Assembly: GCF_015353075.1 (NCBI RefSeq)
Contig: NZ_CP064188.1
Span: 1,116,001 to 1,180,000 of the forward strand
Length of the DNA stretch: 64,000 nucleotides
Direction of reading: 5' to 3'
From: Rhizobium sp. 007
GTDB lineage: Bacteria; Pseudomonadota; Alphaproteobacteria; Rhizobiales; Rhizobiaceae
In this document: piece by piece, positions 1-9,028 of the stretch
How positions within the stretch are numbered: position 1 is the first letter of the stretch
Layout of the letters: the number at the start of each line of letters is the position of its first letter
The notes under the pieces: generated by a model
Told to the model about the DNA's origin: nothing
Databases searched by the model: none
The model's input: only the letters and a program-made list of their open reading frames with translations
Made by a program: the position numbers and the translations under genes

Positions 1-143
1 GATGGCGGTGGCATGGCGCGACCTAGCATCTGCGATTGATCCTATTTTGGGCGAGCATGCTCCCCGTCTTTCCCAGTTTCGATCAAATCCCGCGACGCTT
101 CGCAACGACGGCTTCGCGCAGTGTCCTTGCAGCGTTTGGGGCC

Positions 144-420
144 GTCGTGGATTGGCCCGAGAGAGTAGTCCGGATAGCAGGAGCACGGCCAGTGACACAG
201 CGGCGCCGCTGTGGAGGAGCACGACTTGCAGGGATGGATCTGCCGTTCATATTCGGACGCAATACGGCTGAGGTCGAGGACTTCGACTTTGAAATCGGAT
301 CTTTCCCGGAAAATCTGCTTGGCCAGTTGAACCATCCTGTAACTCTTCGATAGTTCGCAGGGACAGGTGTGTTCGCTGCGCGACGATCCATTGATCAAAA
401 GCGCTCGCGGCGGGCCATTT
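144..420 (-). pseudogene. Truncated flavodoxin-family NAD(P)H oxidoreductase
   Basis: A minus-strand frame running down to the stop at 42 carries, over about 90 residues, the N-terminal part of a flavodoxin-like FMN reductase. It shows a beta-strand followed by NGSSRSEHTCP (the phosphate-binding loop of these flavoproteins) and then a cysteine-rich stretch with HPCKSC and PLCHWPCSCYP. Homology stops abruptly near residue 145 of the frame, just after SLGPIHD. The expected remainder (NWY and FMN-binding segments) is absent from all three minus frames down to base 1. No good start codon with a Shine-Dalgarno precedes it. I read it as a gene fragment left by a deletion or insertion. The family call is from recall of the motif, so moderately sure. 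Confidence 0.5.
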
Positions 421-666
421 GCATCCCTCGTGGCGCGATTGCGCCTCCTGAACCGCGAGCCTTGAGCCACTCCGTCAAGATTGTCGAGGCGCATCGCTGT
501 CAAAACGACAATCAGCTCAGGAACCATCCTTTCCGGCAGGAGTTGAGCGCACGAGCGATCACCGGACAATCCGGTCAAGGGCGAGGCACGTCAGGGGCGC
601 CGGGCGTGTGTTCGCAGTGCCAAGGCGCGCTGTGCTGTAACAGCAAAATCGAATTGGAGGAGCAAC

Positions 667-1083
667 ATGCCTAAGCGCGACACAACCCTCTCGGAAGGCC
701 TCGACACCGACGTCGAACTGCAGGCTCATCTCGCCGCGCTTGAGGCCGAAACCTATTCAGCGCCCGACAGCGGCCCGCCGGAAGCTCGTCCTTTCCAGCG
801 GGTTAGAGACGACCTTGATCATGTGCGGGACGAGATCGAAACCCTTCGCTCAAGGCTGTCACTCGTCAAGCAGCGGGCGGTGATCGTCGCCAGATCCAAC
901 CTCGAATGGGCCGACGCCAGCGCTCATGACCAACTCGGAACATACCCATGGGCGAAGCTTGCAGGCGCCATGGCCGCGACCGCTTTCGGCGCGCGGGTGC
1001 TGAGACGCCTTCCTGTGAGTGCAATTGCGGCAGTCGCGATCCCCTTAATCGTCGCTCGCCTCGAGGCGAATTCGCGCCGATAG
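667..1083 (+). CDS. Hypothetical protein with coiled coil and C-terminal membrane segment
   Basis: A 138-residue protein preceded by GGAGG ten bases before the ATG. Residues about 40-75 are charged and heptad-like (VRDDLDHVRDEIETLRSRL), suggesting a coiled coil. Residues about 95-130 are alanine-rich and hydrophobic and could form one or two short membrane segments. The layout resembles ElaB/DUF883-type small inner-membrane proteins, but I cannot assign a family. It ends 10 bases before the HD-domain gene, which has its own AGGAGA, so the two are probably co-transcribed. Codon use matches its neighbours. Confidence 0.6.
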   Translation: MPKRDTTLSEGLDTDVELQAHLAALEAETYSAPDSGPPEARPFQRVRDDLDHVRDEIETLRSRLSLVKQRAVIVARSNLEWADASAHDQLGTYPWAKLAGAMAATAFGARVLRRLPVSAIAAVAIPLIVARLEANSRR

Positions 1084-1093
1084 GAGAAATTAG

Positions 1094-1522
1094 ATGCAAT
1101 CTGAACAGCATCTCCAGCATGCCATTCAAGTCGCAACCGAAGCCCACGACGGCCAGCAGGACAAGCTTGGAAACCCTTACTTTGACCACTGCCGAAGGGT
1201 CGCGGACGCAGTATCTGGCGACGAAGAGAAAGTGGTCGCCTACCTTCACGATGTGCCTGAAAAGGCCTGGGGATGGACGCTCGACCGACTGAAGGAAGAG
1301 GGTTTTTCCCAGGCCGTCCTCGCCGCGGTCGATGCGTTGACGAAAAGGCAAGGCGAGGAGGACGAGGTCTTTGTGCGGCGGGCGATCGCCAACCGGCTGG
1401 CACGGCCCGTGAAGCAGGCGGATCTCGAGGACAATCTTGACCAAGCGCGGCAAACCGGAAGCGAAACGTTAAAATACGAGCGCGGACTTGCGATAATTGC
1501 GAACGTCTCTTCTGCAGATTGA
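1094..1522 (+). CDS. HD-domain protein related to SpoT/MESH1 alarmone hydrolases
   Basis: A 142-residue protein matching the HD hydrolase domain of the RelA/SpoT/MESH1 group. It has AHDGQQDKLGNPYFDH near residues 17-32, the metal-binding YLHDV near 49-53, WTLDRL, and a later ADLEDNLD segment. In MESH1/SpoT the HD pair is followed by a Glu-Asp pair used in removing the 3'-pyrophosphate of ppGpp; here the motif reads HDVPEK, so Glu is kept and Asp is Lys. The protein is short, as for stand-alone hydrolases, with no synthetase or TGS domain. Activity on (p)ppGpp or another nucleotide is inference. It lies directly downstream of the small membrane protein gene. Confidence 0.65.
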   Translation: MQSEQHLQHAIQVATEAHDGQQDKLGNPYFDHCRRVADAVSGDEEKVVAYLHDVPEKAWGWTLDRLKEEGFSQAVLAAVDALTKRQGEEDEVFVRRAIANRLARPVKQADLEDNLDQARQTGSETLKYERGLAIIANVSSAD

Positions 1523-1735
1523 CCAAAAGGTGGCGATATGGCCTCGTTCGACGATCGTCGCAGATTTTGAGCCTGCCGACGCGATGGGCCTGGGCATGCC
1601 TGAAGACGAATGAGGTATGGGAGGCATGGCCTCGGGTTTTTAATCGTCCGCGGCAGCCGTACTGGCGGTCTTGAACGCGTCAAAATCACCTCCTAAATTT
1701 TGGAACGTCAACACGCCAAAGACAAGGAGGTAAAA

Positions 1736-2032
1736 ATGGCAAGTTTTCAGTTTGACCTTCCTGTTTACGTTCAGCGCAAGCACTTCATCGAAGAGATTAC
1801 GAACCTCCATGAAGCTTTTGATTTTCTTGACGAATGGCCGGAATACAAGCGCGATATTCCCTATGAAACATTGCAGAGGGCGTGCCGGGAGGCTGCTTGC
1901 GGAAGATTTCCTTTGAGTGCAGCGCGTCAGAATTTCCAACGCTTCGTCAAGAGGGCATGGATGCTGATCGAAAATGAGGATATGCCCAGTTTCGTCGGAT
2001 CGAGCAACGACCGCAATATTGGGAACGCCTAG
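1736..2032 (+). CDS. DUF982 domain protein
   Basis: A 98-residue acidic protein with the DUF982 pattern: an N-terminal FDLPVYVQ strand, an EITNLHEAFDFLDEWP helix, then a C-terminal FVKRAWMLIE helix. DUF982 proteins are small, often multicopy and largely limited to Rhizobiales, with no established biochemical function. The ATG at 1736 is chosen because a strong AAGGAGG lies six bases upstream, although the frame is open 12 codons further. The same frame stays open for about 60 codons after the stop without any recognisable sequence. Confidence 0.7.
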   Translation: MASFQFDLPVYVQRKHFIEEITNLHEAFDFLDEWPEYKRDIPYETLQRACREAACGRFPLSAARQNFQRFVKRAWMLIENEDMPSFVGSSNDRNIGNA

Positions 2033-2528
2033 GCGGCTCAACCATGCTTCAAAGCTCGCGGGTCACTCTCGGCCGTTGCCGGCACCCTCGAAGGATATTC
2101 GCGGCTTGCTGCAAAAGTCCTCGCGCTGCCGTACCAATCCATGGATGGCGCGCAGGCCTCCATCGGCAAACCCCATCCTGACGCTCGCTTAAGGTTGTCG
2201 TCTTGGAATGCCTGCTAGTCGCAAAATGATGGACGACAGTTCGCGCTCGGCCGGGAATGCGCTTGGAGCGTTTGGACGATTGTTGCCGAAGAGCCTATTG
2301 ATCGTGCCATGAGGCCAAGGAACCTATGTTGCTCTCTGCCGGATCGCCTTGGAGTCGGACCGTTGCTGCGGCCTGACGCAATGAGATCGCGCACCGCGCG
2401 CGGGGAATGAGCCCGGCGCCGGCCGTCATCCTGTTTGATCAAGCAATCTGATTTTCGCCTTCGATGTGAAGCGGTGCAGTCTGCTGTTCTGCCTCCAAGC
2501 CGCGCCCGCGGACGCGATTCGAGGCGGC
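2033..2528. other. Gene-poor stretch
   Basis: About 500 bases with no convincing gene on either strand. Short open frames exist but lack ribosome-binding sites and recognisable protein character. No repeat or terminal inverted repeat stands out by eye. Confidence 0.5.
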
Positions 2529-2843
2529 TTACTCCGGCACCTTGGTCGTAATCTGTGTTCCCGAATCCAGCACTATATGCAGCGTCCGGATCATGTCGGC
2601 GGCCATAAGAAGTGCTTTCTTGATTTCACCGGGCTTCCGTCGCTCGACGGACACTTCGATCGCTTGCAAGTCGAAAACCGCATCGTGGTTCGTATTGCTG
2701 CTCGGTATCCCGGTACGCTCGCGTAGGTTGCTGATCGTCACGACCGCGCGACGCAGCAGTCGGCGCTTTTCGGGATTGCCCAGCCTTTCGACCCTGTTGG
2801 CGGCGCGGATGATTTCGGCGATAAAGTCGTTGGTAGAGGTCAT
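2529..2843 (-). CDS. Hypothetical protein
   Basis: A 104-residue, mostly helical, charged protein rich in Arg and Glu (ANRVERLGNPEKRRLLRRA near residues 15-33). I do not recognise a family and see no signal peptide or membrane segment. The ATG overlaps, as ATGA, the stop of a short upstream frame, consistent with translational coupling if that frame is real. Amino-acid composition is natural, so I believe it is coding, but with no function assigned. Confidence 0.45.
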   Translation of the reverse strand: MTSTNDFIAEIIRAANRVERLGNPEKRRLLRRAVVTISNLRERTGIPSSNTNHDAVFDLQAIEVSVERRKPGEIKKALLMAADMIRTLHIVLDSGTQITTKVPE

Positions 2844-2977
2844 GCAGGTCTGCCAGTGACGGAACGTTCGTCAATCCGCGTTGAAAGATCCCTAAGGGGC
2901 ATGAATGGGCTAAACACGACCGGCTTGTCGAGGTTGGCCATGACAAAGCCGACGTGATAAGAGATAAACCAGCCCAT
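2840..2977 (-). CDS. Possible short ORF upstream of the 104-residue hypothetical
   Basis: A 45-residue frame from ATG at 2977 to a TGA at 2840-2842 that overlaps the next ATG in an ATGA junction. An internal ATG at 2941 would give 33 residues. No clear Shine-Dalgarno precedes either start and the sequence is unrecognised. The overlap is the only argument for it, and it may be chance. Confidence 0.2.
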   Translation of the reverse strand: MGWFISYHVGFVMANLDKPVVFSPFMPLRDLSTRIDERSVTGRPA

Positions 2978-3317
2978 CAATCGACGGTCGTCCAAAAGAT
3001 CTGATGTTTTAACGGGTTGTGAACTACAATTGATATTCTTCCTTAACTTCCGATATCCAGACTAGGTTCGCTATCCGCCGGTTTTGACCATGCGCTGCGC
3101 CTGCCGCATCGGATTGCCAATCGTGCCGGTCATTCCCAGATAGGCCGGATATGCTCCCAATTCTTCGATGGCGATACTGCCGAAGGACGTCTTTTCGAAA
3201 GGTACGCAACGATGTTGCATCAAGCCGCACAATGGCGATGGCTAAGAAAAGATACGCACTGCTGCATCCATTTCGATACGGCCGCGTTGATCTCCGAGAT
3301 CCATGATCGATTGAAGG
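2978..3317. other. Intergenic stretch without recognised genes
   Basis: Some 340 bases between two small hypothetical genes. The only long open frame here (minus strand, 3024-3818) has arbitrary composition and runs antisense to the 88-residue gene, so I do not count it. Nothing else is seen. Confidence 0.4.
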
Positions 3318-3584
3318 ATGTATCAAATGACCTTCCCATCGCCGATGACCGAAGTCCCTTCTCAACGCTTCAAAGAAGCAAGTGATGCCGCGCGCCAGGC
3401 CCTGGAACAGCTGATTGCAAGCGCCAATGAAGCAGGATGGGGCACTGAAGAAATCACCGTCGCATTTGCGGAGGCGGCAAATTTCCTCAAGGATGCCCAT
3501 CGCAGGGACCCTGACCCGGCTGGCAACTCCTCGATAAGTGGCGCTGCAAAAGAGCAGATTGGCCATGGCGAGCTCTACGATTGA
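3318..3584 (+). CDS. Small hypothetical protein
   Basis: An 88-residue protein with a helical central part (ASDAARQALEQLIASANEAG near residues 22-41) followed by a short polar tail. The composition is typical of small rhizobial proteins of unknown role. The start is ATG 3318, with an AAGG just upstream; ATG 3327 is an alternative. No domain was recognised. Confidence 0.4.
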   Translation: MYQMTFPSPMTEVPSQRFKEASDAARQALEQLIASANEAGWGTEEITVAFAEAANFLKDAHRRDPDPAGNSSISGAAKEQIGHGELYD

Positions 3585-3747
3585 TTGTCGTGACGGTCGA
3601 CATTTCAATAACGTCGCATCACGGGTGATGCAGATGTCACAAAACGGGCAGAACAACTGCTGGGAACACCGAGGTGCCATGGTGTTGGGGCAGGGCTTGC
3701 GGCTCGGCGCCTTTCGCGAGGCGCTGCTCTCCATCGTAAACCTGTGC

Positions 3748-5571
3748 TCACGCAGCAGTTTCCAGCCGGACGAGATGGCCAGCGCCGATCTCGCGGTAAC
3801 TGGGCGTTGGTCCAACATAATCTAGCGGTCGGACCGGACTTTTCAGCTCCTCTGTCGATAGTCCGCGTCTCACGCGCCGGCGATCCGGATCGGGCACGGG
3901 AACGGCCGCCATCAGCATCTTCGTATAAGGGTGCTGTGGGTTGCCGAAGATGGCAGCGCGCGGGCCGATCTCGACGATCTCACCGAGATACATGACCGCA
4001 ACACGATGGCTGACGCGTTCGACGACGGCCATGTCATGCGAGATGAACAGGAAGGCGAGGTTGAGGCTCTGCTGCAGGTCCAGCATCAGATTGATGACCT
4101 GCGCCTTGATCGAGACGTCGAGGGCCGAGACGCTTTCATCGGCGACGATCACCTTCGGATCGAGCGCCAGCGCCCGGGCAATGCAGATGCGCTGACGCTG
4201 ACCGCCGGAGAACTCGTGCGGAAAGCGCGCCATCATATCCGCGCTCAGACCGACACGTTCCAATAGGTCGGCGGCCTTGTTGCGCGCCTCGACGCGGCTG
4301 GCGAGGCCGTGCTCGATGATCGGTTCTGCGACCGCTGCCCCCACAGTCATCCGCGGATTGAGGCTTGCAAACGGATCTTGAAAAATCATCTGGATGCTGC
4401 GCCGCATGCGGCGCAGGCTCGATGGATCAAGGGCTGTCACATTATAGCCGTCAAGGATGACCCTTCCCGCGTTCGGTTCGACGAGGCGGGTGATGGAGCG
4501 GCCTGTGGTCGATTTCCCGCAACCGGATTCGCCGACAAGCGACAGGGTCTCGCCCTGAAAGAGATCGAAGGAGACATTCTCGACCGCATGGATGGCGCCG
4601 GTCTTTGCGCCGAAAAGCCCGCCGCGAACAGCAAAGCGGGTGGTGAGGTTCTTGACCTCGAGGACCGGCGTCTTGCTGACGACCGTATCTGCCACTGCTA
4701 CCGGCTCGCTCCGCTCGCCAGTCGCGGTATCGACAACAGGAAACCGGAGCGGCCATTTTTGTCCGGCCATTGAACCGAGTCGCGGCACGGCGGAAAGCAG
4801 CGCGCGCGTATAAGGGTGCTTGCCACGGAGGAAGATATGACTGGTCGGGCCCGTCTCGACGGCCTCGCCGCGATACATCACGATCGTCCGGTCCGAAACT
4901 TCGGCGACGACGCCCATGTCATGGGTAATGAAGAGAACGGACATGCCTTCCTCCTCCTGCAGCAATTTTATGAGGTCAAGAATCTGGCCTTGGATCGTTA
5001 CGTCGAGCGCCGTCGTCGGCTCGTCGGCAATCAAAAGTTTCGGCCTGGAGGCAAGCGCCATGGCGATCATCACCCGCTGGCGCATGCCGCCGGAAAACTG
5101 GTGAGGATATTCGTCGAAGCGCGAGGAAGCATTCGGGATACGGACCTTTTCCAGAAGACGGATCGTTTCACCCCGCGCCTCGGACCGGGTCATGTCGCCG
5201 TGACACGTGAGCGCTTCGGAGATCTGCCGGCCGATCGTGAAAATCGGATTGAGGCTCGTCATCGGCTCCTGAAAGATCATTGCGGCGTCATTGCCGCGCA
5301 CGCGCCGCATCTCCTTGTCGGAAAGTGCAAGGATATCCTTGCCGTTCAGGACGATCTTGCCGTCGATGCGGCTCTGGTTCCTGGCCAGCAGTCGCATGAT
5401 CGAGAGCGAGGTGACGCTCTTGCCGGAGCCGCTTTCGCCCACGATGGCCACCGTTTCACCCGGCATCACATCGAAGCCGATGTTGCGGACCACCGGCTTC
5501 CACTGGCCATCGACGAGGAACGACGTCGTAAGGTCTTTGACCGAGAGCACGGATTTTGCGGCTTCACCCAT
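3748..5571 (-). CDS. Peptide-type ABC importer, double ATPase (GsiA-like)
   Basis: A 607-residue ATPase with two complete nucleotide-binding domains in one chain, as in E. coli GsiA, rather than separate DppD and DppF. Domain 1 has Walker A GESGSGKS near residue 45, signature FSGGMRQR and Walker [10 protein letters not shown]. Domain 2 has [16 protein letters not shown] and ADESVSALD. Both end in the oligopeptide-transporter C-terminal region ([12 protein letters not shown] and [12 protein letters not shown]). It should energise the two permeases encoded upstream. ATG 5571 is chosen because AGGGAAACG precedes it and it follows the DUF1028 stop by 28 bases; the frame is open further upstream. 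It is the last gene of the operon. Confidence 0.9.
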   Translation of the reverse strand: MGEAAKSVLSVKDLTTSFLVDGQWKPVVRNIGFDVMPGETVAIVGESGSGKSVTSLSIMRLLARNQSRIDGKIVLNGKDILALSDKEMRRVRGNDAAMIFQEPMTSLNPIFTIGRQISEALTCHGDMTRSEARGETIRLLEKVRIPNASSRFDEYPHQFSGGMRQRVMIAMALASRPKLLIADEPTTALDVTIQGQILDLIKLLQEEEGMSVLFITHDMGVVAEVSDRTIVMYRGEAVETGPTSHIFLRGKHPYTRALLSAVPRLGSMAGQKWPLRFPVVDTATGERSEPVAVADTVVSKTPVLEVKNLTTRFAVRGGLFGAKTGAIHAVENVSFDLFQGETLSLVGESGCGKSTTGRSITRLVEPNAGRVILDGYNVTALDPSSLRRMRRSIQMIFQDPFASLNPRMTVGAAVAEPIIEHGLASRVEARNKAADLLERVGLSADMMARFPHEFSGGQRQRICIARALALDPKVIVADESVSALDVSIKAQVINLMLDLQQSLNLAFLFISHDMAVVERVSHRVAVMYLGEIVEIGPRAAIFGNPQHPYTKMLMAAVPVPDPDRRRVRRGLSTEELKSPVRPLDYVGPTPSYREIGAGHLVRLETAA

Positions 5572-5599
5572 TTCGTTTCCCTGCTTTATCGTTTGCGTT

Positions 5600-6355
5600 T
5601 CAAAGCTTGAGCGGCGTTGCAAAGGAGGCCGAAGGGCGGCCTTCGGCGATACGTGCGGCTTCAAGGGTGGCTATCTTTTCGTCGATCACGCGGCGGTCGA
5701 TCAATCCGCTCGGGTTTTGGCGCGTCGCCATCGTCTCGGCGACATGCAGATAGCGCTCCTGGGCGACGGCATAGAGGCGGCGAAGTTCGCCAAGCGGATC
5801 GGCATGGTCATCGACGCGGATATTGAGCCAGGCGTAATCCTGATCGCGATAAACGAGCAGGGCCGCCGATTGCCTGCCGCGCTTGTCTCCCCCTGCATCT
5901 TCGCCGGCCTGCATGGCTTCGAGCAACCGCTCGGCAAGCGGCAGCCGGGACGTCTTGCGGTAGACGGCGAGCGTCTTTTCGAGCACCTGCGGTCCGCCCA
6001 GCATATTTCCGGCGACGGATATGTCGTCCCCAATAAGATGGCCTGCCCAGTCGATACATCGTGCGCCCGTAAAAGCTGCATTCCGGCCCCTGGCGTCGAT
6101 CAAGTGGAACTGCCGCTGATCGCGGCCTTCGTCGCGGGCGGTCAGTCCACGCAGGATATCCGCCGGAGCCTGTCCTGACGCAAGCGCGGCAAGCCCGTCG
6201 ATGCCGTAAAGCGGGCTGACGAAAGCCTGCGTCGCAACCGCGCCGATGCGGCCGCGAATATGCGGGACGAGGCCGCCCACGGCGAAGAAGCGGCTGGCAA
6301 CGGCGATGCCCAAGTGGCCGGCTTCAGGGTCGCGGGCAACGATCGACCAGGTCAT
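5600..6355 (-). CDS. DUF1028 family protein (predicted Ntn-type hydrolase)
   Basis: A 251-residue protein with the DUF1028 hallmark at its N-terminus (TWSIVARDP followed by GHLGIAVASRFFAVG), then QAFVSPLYGIDGL. The family has an Ntn-hydrolase-like fold and unproven substrate; members commonly sit beside peptide transporters and peptidases. It starts three bases after the gamma-glutamyltransferase stop and ends 28 bases before the ATPase start, so it is firmly within the operon. A role in trimming an imported peptide or amide is inference from context. Confidence 0.8.
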   Translation of the reverse strand: MTWSIVARDPEAGHLGIAVASRFFAVGGLVPHIRGRIGAVATQAFVSPLYGIDGLAALASGQAPADILRGLTARDEGRDQRQFHLIDARGRNAAFTGARCIDWAGHLIGDDISVAGNMLGGPQVLEKTLAVYRKTSRLPLAERLLEAMQAGEDAGGDKRGRQSAALLVYRDQDYAWLNIRVDDHADPLGELRRLYAVAQERYLHVAETMATRQNPSGLIDRRVIDEKIATLEAARIAEGRPSASFATPLKL

Positions 6356-6358
6356 GGC

Positions 6359-8143
6359 TTACCTCCCGACAGCATAGGCCTGCATCAGGCGCGGCGTTGC
6401 GGCTGCCCGCATCAGGCCATCGGCGTCGCGGCGCGCAGCGGTGAGGCGGCCGATGGTCCATGGGTCGGCGACCGTCAGATTGTGGCCCTTCCTGCGCAGC
6501 GCATCGAGAACCTCGGTGCCGAAATTTGCCTCCGCCATCAGGCTGCCCGGCTCGCGGGTACGTGGATAAAAGGAGCCCGGGAAATGCGACGTGTGGAAGA
6601 GAGGCTGATCGATTGCGGCCTGCAGGTTCATCTTGTGATGCACATAGCGCATGAAGAAGGAGAGCTGCCATTGCTCTTGCTGGTCGCCGCCGGGCGTGCC
6701 GAAGGCGAGCGTGGGCCGGCCTTCGTAGAGAGCTAAGGATGGCGTCAGCGTCGTGCGTGGACGCTTGCCTGGCGCAAGCGACGTCGGCAGGCCGGGCTTC
6801 AGCCAGAACATCTGCGCACGCGAATTCAGGCAAAAGCCGAGACCTGGCACGATCGGTGAGGACTGCAGCCAACCGCCTGACGGCGTGACGGAAACCATGT
6901 TGCCCTCGCGGTCGATCACGTCGATGTGGACGGTGTCGCCGCGCTTTTCGGAAAGATGCGCCATGGTCGGCTCGTAGACGGCGCCTGTCTTCGAGGTGAC
7001 GTTGAGCATGTCCATGGTGAGTTCGTATTGAGCTTCGAAGCCGGGAATGCGCCCGGGGCGCAATTCAAGCGATGCCTCGGAGGTTATCAGCTTCCGGCGC
7101 GCGTTCGCATAAGCATCCGAGAGCAGATGCTCGATCGGGATTTCCGCGAATTTCGGGTCGCCATAATAGATTTCACGGTCGGCAAAGGCGAGTTTCATCG
7201 CCTCGGTGAGCGTATGGACGAATTCGGCGCCCGCCGGGTCCATTCCGGCGATGTCGATCTCCTTCAGAAGCGAGAGCGCCTGCAAAAACACCGGGCCTTG
7301 GCCCCATGGGCCGATCTTTGCGACCGTCCAGTCGTGATACTGATAGATCAGCGGCTCTTCGATCGCAGCCGACCATTTTGCCATGTCGTTCGCGCTGATG
7401 ACGCCCTTGTGCCGACTGCCGCTTGCATCCATCACCTCCGTCGAGCCGGCATATCTGTCAATCGCCTCGGCAACGAAACCGCGGTAGAACGCATCGCGCG
7501 CAGCTCCGACTTGCGCCTCGCGGTCTTTTTTTGCTTCGGCCTCTGCGATGACGCGCTTCCAGGTTTCGGCAAGCACCGGGTTCTTGAAGTTCGAATGCGG
7601 CGCCGGGACCGAGCCGCGGGGCAGCCAGGTCTCATGCGAGGTCGGCCACTCTTTTTCGAAAAAAGATGCAAGGCCGGAGATTGTCGCAGACACGCGCTCA
7701 AGGACAGGGTGACCGTGCTCGGCATAATGAATTGCCGGTTCAAGGATGTCGCGGACGGTCAGGCGCCCATAATCTCGAAGCATCAGCATCCACCCATCGA
7801 AAGAGCCGGGAATGACGGTGGCAAGCAGGCCGTTGCCTGGGATGAGGCTCAGACCTTCAGACGTATAGTGCTCGATTGTGGCGCCGGCCGGAGCCGGCCC
7901 CTGCGCACAGATGACTTCGACCTTATCTTTCTTCTTCGAATAGAAGATCGCAGGCATGTCGCCGCCCGGTCCGCAAAGATGCGGCTCGAGGACCTGCAGG
8001 ACGAAGCCGGCGGCGACAGCTGCATCAAACGCGTTTCCGCCTTTTTCGAGTATGCTCATTCCAACGGCGGAGGCGATCCAATGGGTTGATGTGACGACGC
8101 CGAAGGTGCCCAAAATCTCAGGACGGGTGGTGAACGCGGTCAT
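6359..8143 (-). CDS. Gamma-glutamyltransferase family protein
   Basis: A 594-residue member of the gamma-glutamyltransferase/cephalosporin acylase family, autoprocessed Ntn hydrolases that cleave gamma-glutamyl amides such as glutathione. The N-terminal GGNAFDAAVAAGFVLQVLEP (residues about 35-54) and CGPGGD are typical of the large subunit. The predicted cleavage site and catalytic nucleophile is Thr404 in GDTVHIDV, followed by GNMVSVTPSGGW. The later PRTTLTPSL and FGTPGGDQQ match the small-subunit substrate region. I see no signal peptide, so it probably acts in the cytoplasm on imported substrate. It lies 12 bases after the permease gene. A malonamoyl- or amide-specific paralogue cannot be excluded. 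Confidence 0.88.
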   Translation of the reverse strand: MTAFTTRPEILGTFGVVTSTHWIASAVGMSILEKGGNAFDAAVAAGFVLQVLEPHLCGPGGDMPAIFYSKKKDKVEVICAQGPAPAGATIEHYTSEGLSLIPGNGLLATVIPGSFDGWMLMLRDYGRLTVRDILEPAIHYAEHGHPVLERVSATISGLASFFEKEWPTSHETWLPRGSVPAPHSNFKNPVLAETWKRVIAEAEAKKDREAQVGAARDAFYRGFVAEAIDRYAGSTEVMDASGSRHKGVISANDMAKWSAAIEEPLIYQYHDWTVAKIGPWGQGPVFLQALSLLKEIDIAGMDPAGAEFVHTLTEAMKLAFADREIYYGDPKFAEIPIEHLLSDAYANARRKLITSEASLELRPGRIPGFEAQYELTMDMLNVTSKTGAVYEPTMAHLSEKRGDTVHIDVIDREGNMVSVTPSGGWLQSSPIVPGLGFCLNSRAQMFWLKPGLPTSLAPGKRPRTTLTPSLALYEGRPTLAFGTPGGDQQEQWQLSFFMRYVHHKMNLQAAIDQPLFHTSHFPGSFYPRTREPGSLMAEANFGTEVLDALRRKGHNLTVADPWTIGRLTAARRDADGLMRAAATPRLMQAYAVGR

Positions 8144-8155
8144 TTCAAAATCCTT

Positions 8156-9028
8156 TCATGCTTCGCGCGGGTCGAGCGCATCGCGCAGGCCGTCGCCGAG
8201 AAGGTTAAAGCCAATCACGACGAGGAAGATTGCCGCACCCGGCCACATCGCCATCCAGGGCGCTTGGGAGAGGAAATTCTTGGCAACGTTGAGCATCGAG
8301 CCCCAGCTGGGGGCAGGCGGCTGCTGACCGAGGCCCAAAAAGGAAAGGCTCGCTTCGGCGATGATCGCTGTCGCAATCGTCAGCGTCGCCTGCACGAGAA
8401 TCGGCGCAAAGACATTCGGCAGGATATAGCGGCTGATGATGCTAAAGTGTCTAAGCCCGATGGAACGTGCGCCCTCAACATATTCCTCCGTCTTGACGGC
8501 GAGCACCTGGCCTCGGGTCAGCCGGACGAAAATAGGCATGGCCGAAAGACCAATGGCGATCATCGCATTCGTCAGGCTTGGGCCGAGGAACGCCGCAAGT
8601 GCGATCGCGGTGATCAGAAACGGCATGGCGAGGAAGGCTTCGGTGACGCGGGAGATGATCTGGTCCGTCCACCCGCCAAAATAGCCGGAGATGAGGCCGA
8701 ACGGCACGCCGATCACAACCGCAATCGCCACCGAAAAGACACCCGCCATCAGTGAGGCCTGTGCGCCCCAGACCATGCGGGAGAGAATATCACGGCCAAT
8801 GTCATCGGTTCCGAGCCAGTGGGCTGCTGACGGCGCCTTGCGGATTGCAGACCAGCTCGTCGCGTTAGGGTCCGGGATCGGCAATAGCGGCGCTGCTGTT
8901 GCGAGAATGGCGAAGAAGGCGATGATCCCGAGGCCTGCGATCGCTCCTTTGTTCGCCTTCAGCTTGCGCCAGGCTCGGCTTGGCGGGCGCTGATCAGTTG
9001 CAATGGTGATCTGGTCGAGAGCGGTCAT
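8156..9028 (-). CDS. Peptide-type ABC importer permease (DppC/GsiD-like)
   Basis: A 290-residue inner-membrane permease with the DppC N-terminal pattern: a cytoplasmic leader, one membrane helix near residues 30-50, then LGTDDIGRDILSRMVWGAQ. The coupling-loop region AEEYVEGARSIGL and a terminal LGDGLRDALDPR are present. It forms the channel with the DppB-like permease, whose stop codon overlaps this start as ATGA. The products of the neighbouring genes supply its ATPase and binding protein. Confidence 0.9.
   Translation of the reverse strand: MTALDQITIATDQRPPSRAWRKLKANKGAIAGLGIIAFFAILATAAPLLPIPDPNATSWSAIRKAPSAAHWLGTDDIGRDILSRMVWGAQASLMAGVFSVAIAVVIGVPFGLISGYFGGWTDQIISRVTEAFLAMPFLITAIALAAFLGPSLTNAMIAIGLSAMPIFVRLTRGQVLAVKTEEYVEGARSIGLRHFSIISRYILPNVFAPILVQATLTIATAIIAEASLSFLGLGQQPPAPSWGSMLNVAKNFLSQAPWMAMWPGAAIFLVVIGFNLLGDGLRDALDPREA

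Noticed and set aside
2033..2218. In-frame continuation of the DUF982 gene past its stop
   Set aside because: About 60 codons stay open, but DUF982 proteins normally end near here and the continuation has no recognisable feature.
3024..3818. 264-residue minus-strand frame
   Set aside because: It overlaps an 88-residue plus-strand gene that looks more natural, has no Shine-Dalgarno and no recognisable domain.
6926..8089. 387-residue plus-strand frame
   Set aside because: It is the complement of the gamma-glutamyltransferase gene and shows no family motif.
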